From: Crenothrix sp043729335
Lineage (GTDB): Bacteria; Pseudomonadota; Gammaproteobacteria; Methylococcales; Methylomonadaceae
Assembly: GCF_043729335.1 (NCBI RefSeq)
Contig: NZ_JAYTLQ010000063.1
Span: 1 to 64,000, forward strand
DNA length: 64,000 nucleotides
Reading direction: 5' to 3'
Shown here in pieces: positions 54,069 to 62,755 of the stretch. How positions within the stretch are numbered: the first letter of the stretch is position 1; each line of letters opens with the position of its first letter. The position numbers and the translations under genes are program-made. Below the pieces are notes generated by a model, which did not search any database, had not been told where the DNA came from, and worked only from the letters and a program-made list of their open reading frames with translations.

Positions 54069-55469
54069 TTATGCCAATTCGCGTATGTCAACAAAATGTC
54101 CGGCCGCTGCTGCTGCTGCTGCCATCGCTGGCGATACCAAATGCGTACGCCCACCTTTACCTTGCCGTCCTTCAAAGTTACGATTCGAGGTGGAGGCACT
54201 GCGTTGGCCCTTGGTCAGCTCGTCGCCATTCATCGCCAAACACATGGAGCAACCTGGATCGCGCCATTCCCAACCGGCATCCAGGAAAATCTTATCCAGG
54301 CCTTCGGCTTCCGCCTGTGATTTAACATGATACGAACCAGGGACAGCAATCGCCTGCACGCCAGCAGCCACTTTGGTGCCTTTGGCCACTTCGGCGGCAA
54401 TACGGAAATCTTCGATGCGGCCATTGGTACATGAGCCAATAAACACCAAGTCGATGGCGATGTCGGTCATTTTGGTATTGGGAGCTAAGCCCATATAAGC
54501 CAACGCGCTTTCACAGGCTTTGCGTTTGCCTTCGTTGTCAAAACTGTCGGGGGATGGCACAGAACCGTTCACGCCCACCACTTGTTCGGGCGAGGTTCCC
54601 CAGGACACTTGCGGGGCAATGTCGGCAGCATCCAGGGTGACGATAGTGTCGAATACCGCATCCTCGTCGCTGGGCAGGCTTTGCCAGTACGCCATCGCCA
54701 AATCCCAGTTTGCGCCTTTCGGTGCGAATTCTTTACCTTGTAAATAGGCGTAGGTTTTTTCGTCGGGGGCGACTAAACCTGCTCTGGCACCGGCTTCAAT
54801 CGCCATATTGCACAACGTCATGCGGCCTTCCATCGTTAAATCCTTGATGGCCTCGCCTGCGTATTCGATAACATGGCCATTACCACCGGCAGTACCAATT
54901 TTACCGACAATCGCCAAAGCAATATCTTTAGCTGAAGAGTACTTGGACAATTTACCGTTGACTTGTATCAACATGGTTTTGGATTTTTGTTGTGGCAGCG
55001 TTTGTGTCGCCATCACATGTTCCACTTCCGAAGTACCGATACCGAACGCCAAGGCACCAAATGCGCCGTGGGTTGCGGTATGGCTATCGCCGCAGACCAC
55101 GACCATGCCAGGATGCACAAAACCGTGTTCCGGCACGACAACGTGAATCACGCCGTTATTCGGGTTTTTCATGTCGTACAGGTTAAGGCCGTTTTCCAGG
55201 CAATTTTCCGCCATCACTTCAATTTGCTTTTTGGCGATAGGATCAGCAATAGGCAAGTGGCGGTTTTTAGTCGGTACGCAATGATCCATTGTGGCCAAAA
55301 TACTGTGCGGATTGCGGACAGGACGACCACTGATGCGCAAACCTTCAAAGGCTTGCGGGCTGGTGACTTCGTGCATCAAATGGCGGTCAACATAGATTAG
55401 AGGAGCTTGTCCTGGTACTTCAACGACCAGATGGCTGTCCCAAATCTTTTCGTACATGGTTTTTTTCAT
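54069..55469 (-). CDS. leuC: 3-isopropylmalate dehydratase large subunit
   Basis: 466 residues from the ATG at 55469 (GGAA ten bases upstream); a TTG at 55481 is a poorer start. Aconitase-fold Fe-S enzyme: CGDSHTATHGAFGALAFGIG, FIGSCTNGRIEDFR, GCSMCLAMN (cluster Cys), EGRQGKGGRTHLVSPAMAAA. Acts with LeuD. First gene of the leu unit. Confidence 0.97.
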   Translation of the reverse strand: MKKTMYEKIWDSHLVVEVPGQAPLIYVDRHLMHEVTSPQAFEGLRISGRPVRNPHSILATMDHCVPTKNRHLPIADPIAKKQIEVMAENCLENGLNLYDMKNPNNGVIHVVVPEHGFVHPGMVVVCGDSHTATHGAFGALAFGIGTSEVEHVMATQTLPQQKSKTMLIQVNGKLSKYSSAKDIALAIVGKIGTAGGNGHVIEYAGEAIKDLTMEGRMTLCNMAIEAGARAGLVAPDEKTYAYLQGKEFAPKGANWDLAMAYWQSLPSDEDAVFDTIVTLDAADIAPQVSWGTSPEQVVGVNGSVPSPDSFDNEGKRKACESALAYMGLAPNTKMTDIAIDLVFIGSCTNGRIEDFRIAAEVAKGTKVAAGVQAIAVPGSYHVKSQAEAEGLDKIFLDAGWEWRDPGCSMCLAMNGDELTKGQRSASTSNRNFEGRQGKGGRTHLVSPAMAAAAAAAGHFVDIRELA

Positions 55470-55897
55470 AATAGTTTCCAAAGCTGACAGAGGTCATCGC
55501 TAGGGAAAGCAATGACGTGTATAGGTAAATCGATAACACAGGCATATTAACATTCTATTATCCTCCAAATCTGGCGGGTTTGGCAATCTGGCAGAATTAC
55601 TCAAAATTTTTGATGGTATCCAGTATTTTACTGGGTACATTTTGTAAGCCTACACACTGACTCAGAGCGAGGCTATATAGGCACTGCCGCCTTTATAGTA
55701 AGCTAGACAATTTACAATAACAACCTGAAGGTAATATTTACAGTATTTGTGGAAAATTATTGTAATCATCTATTTCAAATGATATTTTTGAACGATATTT
55801 TGCTGGGTTGTTATTGTTTGATATTTAGGTGTCAAATATTTAGCATAATTTACCCGTATATCATGGGTCAGCTACATATTTACTCAACTGAGGTTTT
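55470..55897. other. Divergent intergenic region between leuC and the first RTX gene
   Basis: 428 bp. It contains a candidate sigma-70 promoter for the RTX gene (55818-55846). The leuC side has no obvious attenuator (no Leu-codon run seen). No coding sequence was supported. Confidence 0.5.
55818..55846 (+). promoter_or_regulatory. Candidate promoter of the RTX genes
   Basis: TTGATA, 17 bp, TAGCAT (4 of 6 in the -10). It lies 52 bp before the ATG at 55898. Confidence 0.35.
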
Positions 55898-58384
55898 ATG
55901 TCTACCAATACCCCGCCCCATTTTTTAGTTAAGCCCACTGGTAAAGTTGTCGATTCCTCTATTGCTCTTCAAGCCAACTACGCCAAGGTGCAAACCAATG
56001 GTAACATTTGGGTAACCGGCACTAACGAAACTGATCTCACTTTTGTGCATTTCAACGCCAATGGTAGTTTAGATGTCAGCTATTCTGATGATGGTATGGC
56101 CACGCTCACTTTGAAAAATACCTATCCCTATCACACGTCTGTTTTTACACAGGGCAACGGGAAAATATTAGTAACAGGCCATGGTTCAAACTTTTCCGTC
56201 ATGCGTTATAACCCAGATGGTACGCAAGACAACAGTTTTTCGGGTGATGGCGAAGTGACTACGCGGGTGAGTTTTGGCGGAGGCTATGAGTACGCACTCG
56301 ACATTGCTGTGCAAACCGATGGCAAAATTTTGGTAGCAGGTCGTACGGGGGGTTATGAAAACGGCCAATCCTTCCCAAATTACTTTGGTTTGGTGCGTTA
56401 CAACACCAATGGCACTTTAGATACCAGCTTTTCGGGTGATGGCAAACTAACGACTGCGGTAGAAGATGGTGCAGACGGCTATGCGGTAACCGTACAAGCC
56501 GACGGCAAAATTCTGGTGGCGGGTGAGGCAACCACACTTACCAGCGCAAATAATGCCTCCAATCCCGCTTACCCTGACTTTGCTTTGGTACGCTACAATG
56601 CTAATGGCACATTAGACACCGGCTTTTCTGGCGATGGTAAAGTAATAACCAACGTGGGTACTGATGACGGTGGCCGCGCTGTTACCGTGCAAAGCAATGG
56701 CAAAATTTTAGTGGCTGGCAACAGTGATGGCAATGTCGCTGTCGTGCGTTATAACGCCAATGGCACGGTGGATACCAGTTTTTCAGACGATGGCAAAGTA
56801 ATAACCGATTTGGGTGGCGATGACCGCGCAGACTCTATTACCGTACAAGCCGATGGCAAAATATTGCTGACAGGCAGCAGCGATGGTCATTTTGCCCTGC
56901 TGCGCTACAACGGCAACGGCAGTTTAGATACCTTGTTTGGCGGTACACACACGTTAAACAGCAGTGCCACTTACGCCGACAACAAACCCGCTGTGGTGCT
57001 AGATAGCTCAGCCAGTATTTTTGATGCCGAATTAAACGCACAAGGCCATTATGCAGGGGCTTCAGTCACTTTAGCGCGGCATGGTGGTGCAAACACCCAG
57101 GATGTGTTTTCCGGTGCGGGTAAGTTAAGCTTCAGCGGCGGCAATGCGCTTTTATCCGGGGTTGCTATCGGTACAATCAATAACAGCGCAGGCAAATTGG
57201 TTATCACTTTTAATATCAATGCCACCCAAGCGCGAGTGGATGAGGTCTTATCCTCACTGGCCTATAAAAACACCGTAGTCCACACATCGCAACAAGTGCG
57301 TATCGATTGGCTATTCAGTGATGGCAATACCGGTACGCAAGGCACGGGGGGAAAGCTAAACGCTATCGGTTTTACCGATGTTAAGATCAACAGCCCAATC
57401 CTTAAATCGCCTGCGGCTATCCAATATACCGACACGGTTTTTCAGGACAGTTTTGCAACTGTGTCAGGCAAATTATCAGCCAGCAAAGTGGGCACCAGCC
57501 CGATAACGTTTAACATTGTTGATAGTGCTGATAATGGCAATAATACCGTCAAAGCCTATGATAGTACCTATGGCGAGTTAACACTGAATACTAAAACCGG
57601 TGCCTATAGTTTTGTACCGAATGCCGAGGCCATTAATCTGTTGGGGAGTAACAAAACAGTGAATTTTACAGTCAGCGTATTGGCAGGCACGTTGACCGAT
57701 AGCAAAACACTGGCCATAAAACTGCTGCAACAAAGCAATACTGAATCCAATGGCAATGATATTTTAATCGGTACGGTGAAAGACGATGTTATCTATGGCC
57801 TTGAAGGTCATGACAAAATAAGTGGTAATAGCGGTGATGATACCCTGTATGGCATGCTTGACAATGATACATTAGTAGGCAACATCGGCAATGATAAGCT
57901 AGTCGGCAACGAGGGCAACGACACACTTTACGGTAATGTAGGCAATGATACATTATTGGGTGGTGATGGATACCCTGGCTCTGAAGATGGCAATGATGTT
58001 TTAAACGGTGGCAAGGGCAATGATAAGTTAAACGGCGGCGGTGGCACTAATGTATTAACGGGCGGGGCTGGCAAAGATATTTTTATTTTTGATAGGTCAG
58101 AATATGTAGTTAGCACCGATAAAATCACTGACTTTACACCCATTGATGACACCATTCGCCTAAGTAGCTTTGACTTCGATGCGTTAAGTTTGGGTGTATT
58201 GGCCGCCCAAAACTTTGTGATTGCACCCAACGCCGTCGACAGTGACGACTACCTGATTTACGACAAAAATACTGGAGTGTTGTTTTATGATGCCGATGGT
58301 TCCAGTGGTGTTAAAGCCCCTGAAAAAATTGCCACACTGGGTATTCATTTGGCATTGACTCATGCGGATTTTGTTATCGTTTAA
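55898..58384 (+). CDS. RTX protein with delta-60 repeats, first of a tandem pair
   Basis: 828 residues, no N-terminal signal. Residues about 20-350 carry six or so delta-60 repeats (VQADGKILVAG, FALVRYNANGTLDTGFSGDG). Then comes a domain with GANTQDVFSGAGKLSF (about 360-470), a VCBS-like domain (about 510-610), and GGxGxD-type Ca-binding repeats at about 615-725 (GNDTLVGNIGNDKLVGN). A C-terminal type I secretion signal region ends HLALTHADFVIV. Probably exported by an ABC transporter encoded elsewhere. The delta-60 repeats form a beta-propeller-like fold by family knowledge. Confidence 0.88.
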   Translation: MSTNTPPHFLVKPTGKVVDSSIALQANYAKVQTNGNIWVTGTNETDLTFVHFNANGSLDVSYSDDGMATLTLKNTYPYHTSVFTQGNGKILVTGHGSNFSVMRYNPDGTQDNSFSGDGEVTTRVSFGGGYEYALDIAVQTDGKILVAGRTGGYENGQSFPNYFGLVRYNTNGTLDTSFSGDGKLTTAVEDGADGYAVTVQADGKILVAGEATTLTSANNASNPAYPDFALVRYNANGTLDTGFSGDGKVITNVGTDDGGRAVTVQSNGKILVAGNSDGNVAVVRYNANGTVDTSFSDDGKVITDLGGDDRADSITVQADGKILLTGSSDGHFALLRYNGNGSLDTLFGGTHTLNSSATYADNKPAVVLDSSASIFDAELNAQGHYAGASVTLARHGGANTQDVFSGAGKLSFSGGNALLSGVAIGTINNSAGKLVITFNINATQARVDEVLSSLAYKNTVVHTSQQVRIDWLFSDGNTGTQGTGGKLNAIGFTDVKINSPILKSPAAIQYTDTVFQDSFATVSGKLSASKVGTSPITFNIVDSADNGNNTVKAYDSTYGELTLNTKTGAYSFVPNAEAINLLGSNKTVNFTVSVLAGTLTDSKTLAIKLLQQSNTESNGNDILIGTVKDDVIYGLEGHDKISGNSGDDTLYGMLDNDTLVGNIGNDKLVGNEGNDTLYGNVGNDTLLGGDGYPGSEDGNDVLNGGKGNDKLNGGGGTNVLTGGAGKDIFIFDRSEYVVSTDKITDFTPIDDTIRLSSFDFDALSLGVLAAQNFVIAPNAVDSDDYLIYDKNTGVLFYDADGSSGVKAPEKIATLGIHLALTHADFVIV

Positions 58385-58447
58385 GCACCGCACAGCAAAT
58401 ACTCTAAATAAAAGTCGTTGTTTTTTCTGGCCAGCGCCAAGGTACTT

Positions 58448-61138
58448 ATGCCCAAAAATACCGCTCCTCATTTGCTATTTAACCGTATTGGCAAGGTGAC
58501 TGTAGACGTTGCTTTTAGCTCAGGCCATCCAAGTACGTTTTATGCCGACGCGTTGGTCAATGGTAAAATTCTTGTTCTTGACGTGAGATATGTGGCTGGC
58601 TCATCTGGCTATGATTACCTATCCAGTATAAATACTTACCAGACGAATGGCGCCTGGAGTAACAGCATTAGTACTGATAATACAGCGCTGCCTTACGGTA
58701 ATCTGACCGGCATGCAATCAGACGGAAAATTATTGATAGTCGGTTCTATTGATGTCGGGCGCGGCATTTTTGGCGGCCCTGCCGCACCTTCCGATTTTTC
58801 TTTATTCCGTTTTAATGCCAATGGCACTTTGGATACAGGCTTTTCGGAAGATGGCAAAGTGTCTGCCCATTTGGGTTATTACGATTATGCTCATGCCATG
58901 GCCTTACAAGCTGATAAAAAAATACTGCTAGTTGGTGAAAGTGACGGCGACTTTGCTGTGGTGCGTTACAACCCTAACGGTACGCTGGATAAAAGTTTTT
59001 CCGGTGATGGCATGGTCACCACCACTATAGGAGCATTGACCGACGATTCCGGTAACCCCGATAAAGATGTCGCTAATGAGGTTTTGGTGCAAGCCAATGG
59101 CAAGATTTTAGTGGCTGGCACGAGCATGGCCGAAGGTACTTATAGCAGCAACATTGCGCTATTTCGCTACAACGCCAATGGCACGTTGGACAACAGTTTT
59201 TCGGGCGATGGTAAAGTCAATACTGATTTAGGTTCTGATTCGGATAGTGTAAGCACAATGAGTGTTCAAGCCGATGGCAAAATATTACTGGCAGGCAACA
59301 GCAACGGTAACTTTGCTCTGGTTCGCTATAACCCCAATGGAACTTTAGATACCCGCTTTTCAGGCGATGGCAGAGTCATTACCGATTTGGGTTCTGATTA
59401 TGATTACCTGATAAATATTACTGTACAAACGGATGGTAAAATTTTGGCGCTAGGTAAGTCTACAGACAAAGGCCTACTTTCTTTAGTACGTTATAACGCT
59501 AATGGCACGCTGGATACTGGCTTTTCAGGCGATGGCAAGCTGGTTGTCGCCGGAACGTCTTCCTACACCACTATGAGCTTGCAGGCCGATGGCAAAATTT
59601 TGCTGGCTAAAGCAGCTTCCGCAGATTTCAATCCAGATGGTAGCCAAAAGATTATCAGCGGCGAATTAGTGCGCTATAACCCTGATGGCAGTTTAGATGG
59701 CACGTTTGGCAAAAACGAAAATGTGGCTTTCTATAAACAAGCGGGCGCTGCTGTAATATTACACAGCGGGGCACATGTTGTTGATGCTGAATTAAATACA
59801 CAAGGCCATTACGCTGGCGCTTCCATCACTTTAATACGGCACGGCGGCGCTAATAGCCAGGATGTGTTTTCCGGTAGCGGCAAGTTGAGTTTTGTGGGCG
59901 ATAAGGCGGTTTTATCCGGTATTGGTATGGGTACGGTCAGCGCCAGTGCGGGTAAATTGACCATGACATTTAACGCCAATGCCACCCCTGCCAAGGTCAA
60001 CCAGATATTATCATTATTGGCGTATAAGAACACCGATGTAACCCATCATTCCGAGCTGGTTTCTATCGACTGGCTATTTAAGGATGGTAATACAGGTGCA
60101 CAAGGTGCGGGTGGCGCATTAACTACCCTCGGAACGACCAAGGTTTTCCTCAATTCGCCAACGTTAAAAGCCCCCAATGCTATCCATTATACCGACACGG
60201 CTTTTTACGATCATTTTGCAACCGTTACCGGAAAATTAACGCCCGGCCAAGTGAATCACGCGGCTTTTACCTACGGGATAAAAGACAGCGCTTCTCTAGA
60301 TTATCAACCGACGATAACCGCAAGCAACGCCTACGGTACATTAACGGTCAATAAAACATCGGGCACTTACAGTTTTGCGCCTGACTACACTGCAATAGAA
60401 AGCTTGGCGGTCAACAAAACGGTCAACTTTACGGTAACGCTGTCTTATGGCACAACCCTTTTTGACAGCAAGGCGTTGGTGATTAACATCAGCCAACTGG
60501 GCAAAACCGAATCAGCCGGCAATGATAGTTTGGTGGGCGCAGCGGGCAATGATGTGATTTCTGGCTGGGCGGGCAACGACAAAATAACCGGCAATGCTGG
60601 CAATGATACCCTGGATGGTGGTTTAGGTAGTGATATCTTGTACGGTAATGACGGCAATGACACCTTAATTGGTGGCGACGGTGACGATAAGCTAAACGGT
60701 GACAATGGTAATGACGAATTGTTAGGGGGGCATGGCGATGATATTTTATCTGGTGGCAATGGTAATGACAGTCTAAACGGCGGTTATAGCAGTAGCAATG
60801 GCAACAATGTATTAACCGGCGGCTTGGGTAAGGATACGTTTGTTTTTAATTCGTTATCGATTGATTTCAACCATACTAAAATCACTGACTTTAAACCGGT
60901 TGATGACACCATCAACCTAGATAATTCGATTTTTACCAGCTTGGTATTAGGCGGATTAAAAGCCGGTAACTTTGTGATTGCGGCACAGGCTGTTGATAAT
61001 AACGACTATGTGATTTACAACAAAAGCACTGGCGTGTTGTATTACGATGCCGATGGTTCGGGCTTGGGTGATGCCGTAAAATTGGCTACTTTGGGTGTTA
61101 ATTTGCCGTTAAGCCATACGGATTTTGTTGTTATCTAG
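58448..61138 (+). CDS. RTX protein with delta-60 repeats, second of a tandem pair
   Basis: 896 residues from the ATG at 58448, with AAGG five bases upstream. Same architecture as the previous gene: seven delta-60 repeats, a GANSQDVFSGSGKLSF domain, a VCBS-like domain, RTX repeats near 690-795 (GNDTLDGGLGSDILYGNDGN), and a matching C-terminus (LPLSHTDFVVI). The two genes are tandem paralogues 63 bp apart, differing most in the delta-60 part. Probably secreted adhesin or matrix proteins. Confidence 0.88.
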   Translation: MPKNTAPHLLFNRIGKVTVDVAFSSGHPSTFYADALVNGKILVLDVRYVAGSSGYDYLSSINTYQTNGAWSNSISTDNTALPYGNLTGMQSDGKLLIVGSIDVGRGIFGGPAAPSDFSLFRFNANGTLDTGFSEDGKVSAHLGYYDYAHAMALQADKKILLVGESDGDFAVVRYNPNGTLDKSFSGDGMVTTTIGALTDDSGNPDKDVANEVLVQANGKILVAGTSMAEGTYSSNIALFRYNANGTLDNSFSGDGKVNTDLGSDSDSVSTMSVQADGKILLAGNSNGNFALVRYNPNGTLDTRFSGDGRVITDLGSDYDYLINITVQTDGKILALGKSTDKGLLSLVRYNANGTLDTGFSGDGKLVVAGTSSYTTMSLQADGKILLAKAASADFNPDGSQKIISGELVRYNPDGSLDGTFGKNENVAFYKQAGAAVILHSGAHVVDAELNTQGHYAGASITLIRHGGANSQDVFSGSGKLSFVGDKAVLSGIGMGTVSASAGKLTMTFNANATPAKVNQILSLLAYKNTDVTHHSELVSIDWLFKDGNTGAQGAGGALTTLGTTKVFLNSPTLKAPNAIHYTDTAFYDHFATVTGKLTPGQVNHAAFTYGIKDSASLDYQPTITASNAYGTLTVNKTSGTYSFAPDYTAIESLAVNKTVNFTVTLSYGTTLFDSKALVINISQLGKTESAGNDSLVGAAGNDVISGWAGNDKITGNAGNDTLDGGLGSDILYGNDGNDTLIGGDGDDKLNGDNGNDELLGGHGDDILSGGNGNDSLNGGYSSSNGNNVLTGGLGKDTFVFNSLSIDFNHTKITDFKPVDDTINLDNSIFTSLVLGGLKAGNFVIAAQAVDNNDYVIYNKSTGVLYYDADGSGLGDAVKLATLGVNLPLSHTDFVVI

Positions 61139-61193
61139 AGCACCCAGCGGCTATGAGCCTGATGCTCAGATGCAAAGCTTCCGTAATAGCCAG

Positions 61194-62444
61194 TTATTTT
61201 TGCGGCAAAAACTTAACCAGCTTTACGGCGTGATCATCACGTTTAATAATTTCTAGCGGGTAACCGTGTAGCTTAATGCTAATGCCTACATCCGGAATAG
61301 TTTCCATGAATTCGATAATCAGCCCATTTAATGTCTTTGGGCCTTCGGTAGGCAATGACCATTGAGTAACACGATTTAATTCCCGGACAGTAATATTGGC
61401 ATCGACCAAATAACTGCCGTCACTTTGCTTTCTGGCGGTTATATCTTCGGTAATTAACTCGCCGACGATTTCCTGTAGTAAATCATCCATTGTCACCAAG
61501 CCCTGTACATCGCCGTATTCATCAACAACCAGACCCATACGGATTTTTTCATCTTTAAAACGTATTATCTGGGCATGTACTGGGGTACTTTCCTGGATAA
61601 ACGAAGGTTTAACCGCAAGGCTGATAATGGTTTGTTTGTCGAAATCATCCATGTTGAGCAACAACAGCACTTTGCGTAAATGTAAAAAACCAACCACCCG
61701 ATCAATACTTTTTTTATACACCGGCAAACGGGTATGAGGGCTGTGCTTTATGAGATCAATAATACTTTCAAGCGATGTTTCCAAATCTATGCCCACAATT
61801 TCATTGCGCGGCGTCATGATGTCTTCAACCGTTGCCGTTTCAAGATCAAGAATACTCATCAGCATTTTCTGGTAGCGATGCGACATTAAGCCTTCCGCTT
61901 CAGAAATAATAGTTTTTAGCTCATCTTTGTTGAGTTTATGCTGGTGATTTTTCTTCACATCAACACGGACAATTTTTAGCAATAAATTGACAAATAAATT
62001 AACAAACCAAACGATAGGATAAAATATTTTCAGTAATGGCGTGTATATCCATGCGGCAGGAAAAGCCAGAAGCTCCGGTTTTAAAGCGGCGAGGGTTTTG
62101 GGGGTCACTTCTGAACAAATCAGCATGACGATGGTCAGAATCGCGGCAGCAATGGCAATACTGGATTCCTCATCGGCATACAATTTTATAGCAATAACAG
62201 TGGCTATCGACGAGGCAAAGTTATTAACGAAATTGTTGCCCAGTAAAATGAGGCCCAGTAAACGGTCTGGCCGTTGTAGCAGCACTTGGGCTTTAATTGC
62301 GCCCTTATGTTTCAATTTAACCAGATGTTTTAAGCGGTAACGGTTGAGCGTCATTAAAGACGTTTCAGAACCGGAAAAAAATGCAGAAAGAATAAGCATA
62401 ACTGCGAGCATGCCAAACAGCATACTAAGGGGCATATCGTTCAA
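61194..62444 (-). CDS. CNNM/CorC (HlyC/CorC)-family membrane protein
   Basis: 416 residues. N-terminal DUF21 membrane domain (four or so helices, LSAFFSGSETSLMTLNRYRL), then two CBS domains with VEDIMTPRNEIVGID and MGLVVDEYGDVQGLVTMDDLL, then a CorC_HlyC C-terminal domain (KTLNGLIIEFMETIP). Family members are Mg/Co transport-related (CorB/YfjD type). An alternative ATG four codons in is possible. It stands alone on the minus strand, divergent from the MFS gene. Confidence 0.93.
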   Translation of the reverse strand: MNDMPLSMLFGMLAVMLILSAFFSGSETSLMTLNRYRLKHLVKLKHKGAIKAQVLLQRPDRLLGLILLGNNFVNNFASSIATVIAIKLYADEESSIAIAAAILTIVMLICSEVTPKTLAALKPELLAFPAAWIYTPLLKIFYPIVWFVNLFVNLLLKIVRVDVKKNHQHKLNKDELKTIISEAEGLMSHRYQKMLMSILDLETATVEDIMTPRNEIVGIDLETSLESIIDLIKHSPHTRLPVYKKSIDRVVGFLHLRKVLLLLNMDDFDKQTIISLAVKPSFIQESTPVHAQIIRFKDEKIRMGLVVDEYGDVQGLVTMDDLLQEIVGELITEDITARKQSDGSYLVDANITVRELNRVTQWSLPTEGPKTLNGLIIEFMETIPDVGISIKLHGYPLEIIKRDDHAVKLVKFLPQK

Positions 62445-62755
62445 TGAAGGTACTCGTGTTGTGAAAGCAGTTCTAGTTTCTATTATCTGATAGATTTGTC
62501 AAGATTAATCATCAGCGGCCAAATAATAATTTTTTTAGCTAAACATTATGCAAATCATCTATTTGTCGACTGTTGCCAGATTAAATCAACTTAAGACGAG
62601 CTGTTAGCAAGAAGTAACGCGCATTTTACGAATGCACACGTTTGGGTATTAAAGATTGTTATAATCTTAGCTTTTGCAAAATCAATCAAAGCGCCTTACT
62701 GTTTGTGTGCCGATTGAGTTTGTTTTTGATAGTTTAGTTCAAGGAGTTGCTCATT
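62445..62755. other. Divergent intergenic region
   Basis: 311 bp between the divergent CNNM-type and MFS genes. AAGGAG at 62741-62746 is the MFS ribosome site. No confident promoter or hairpin was identified. Confidence 0.5.

Noticed and set aside
55898..61138. Regularly spaced DNA repeats considered as a CRISPR-like array
   Set aside because: They are in-frame delta-60 and GGxGxD protein repeats with no conserved repeat-spacer structure.
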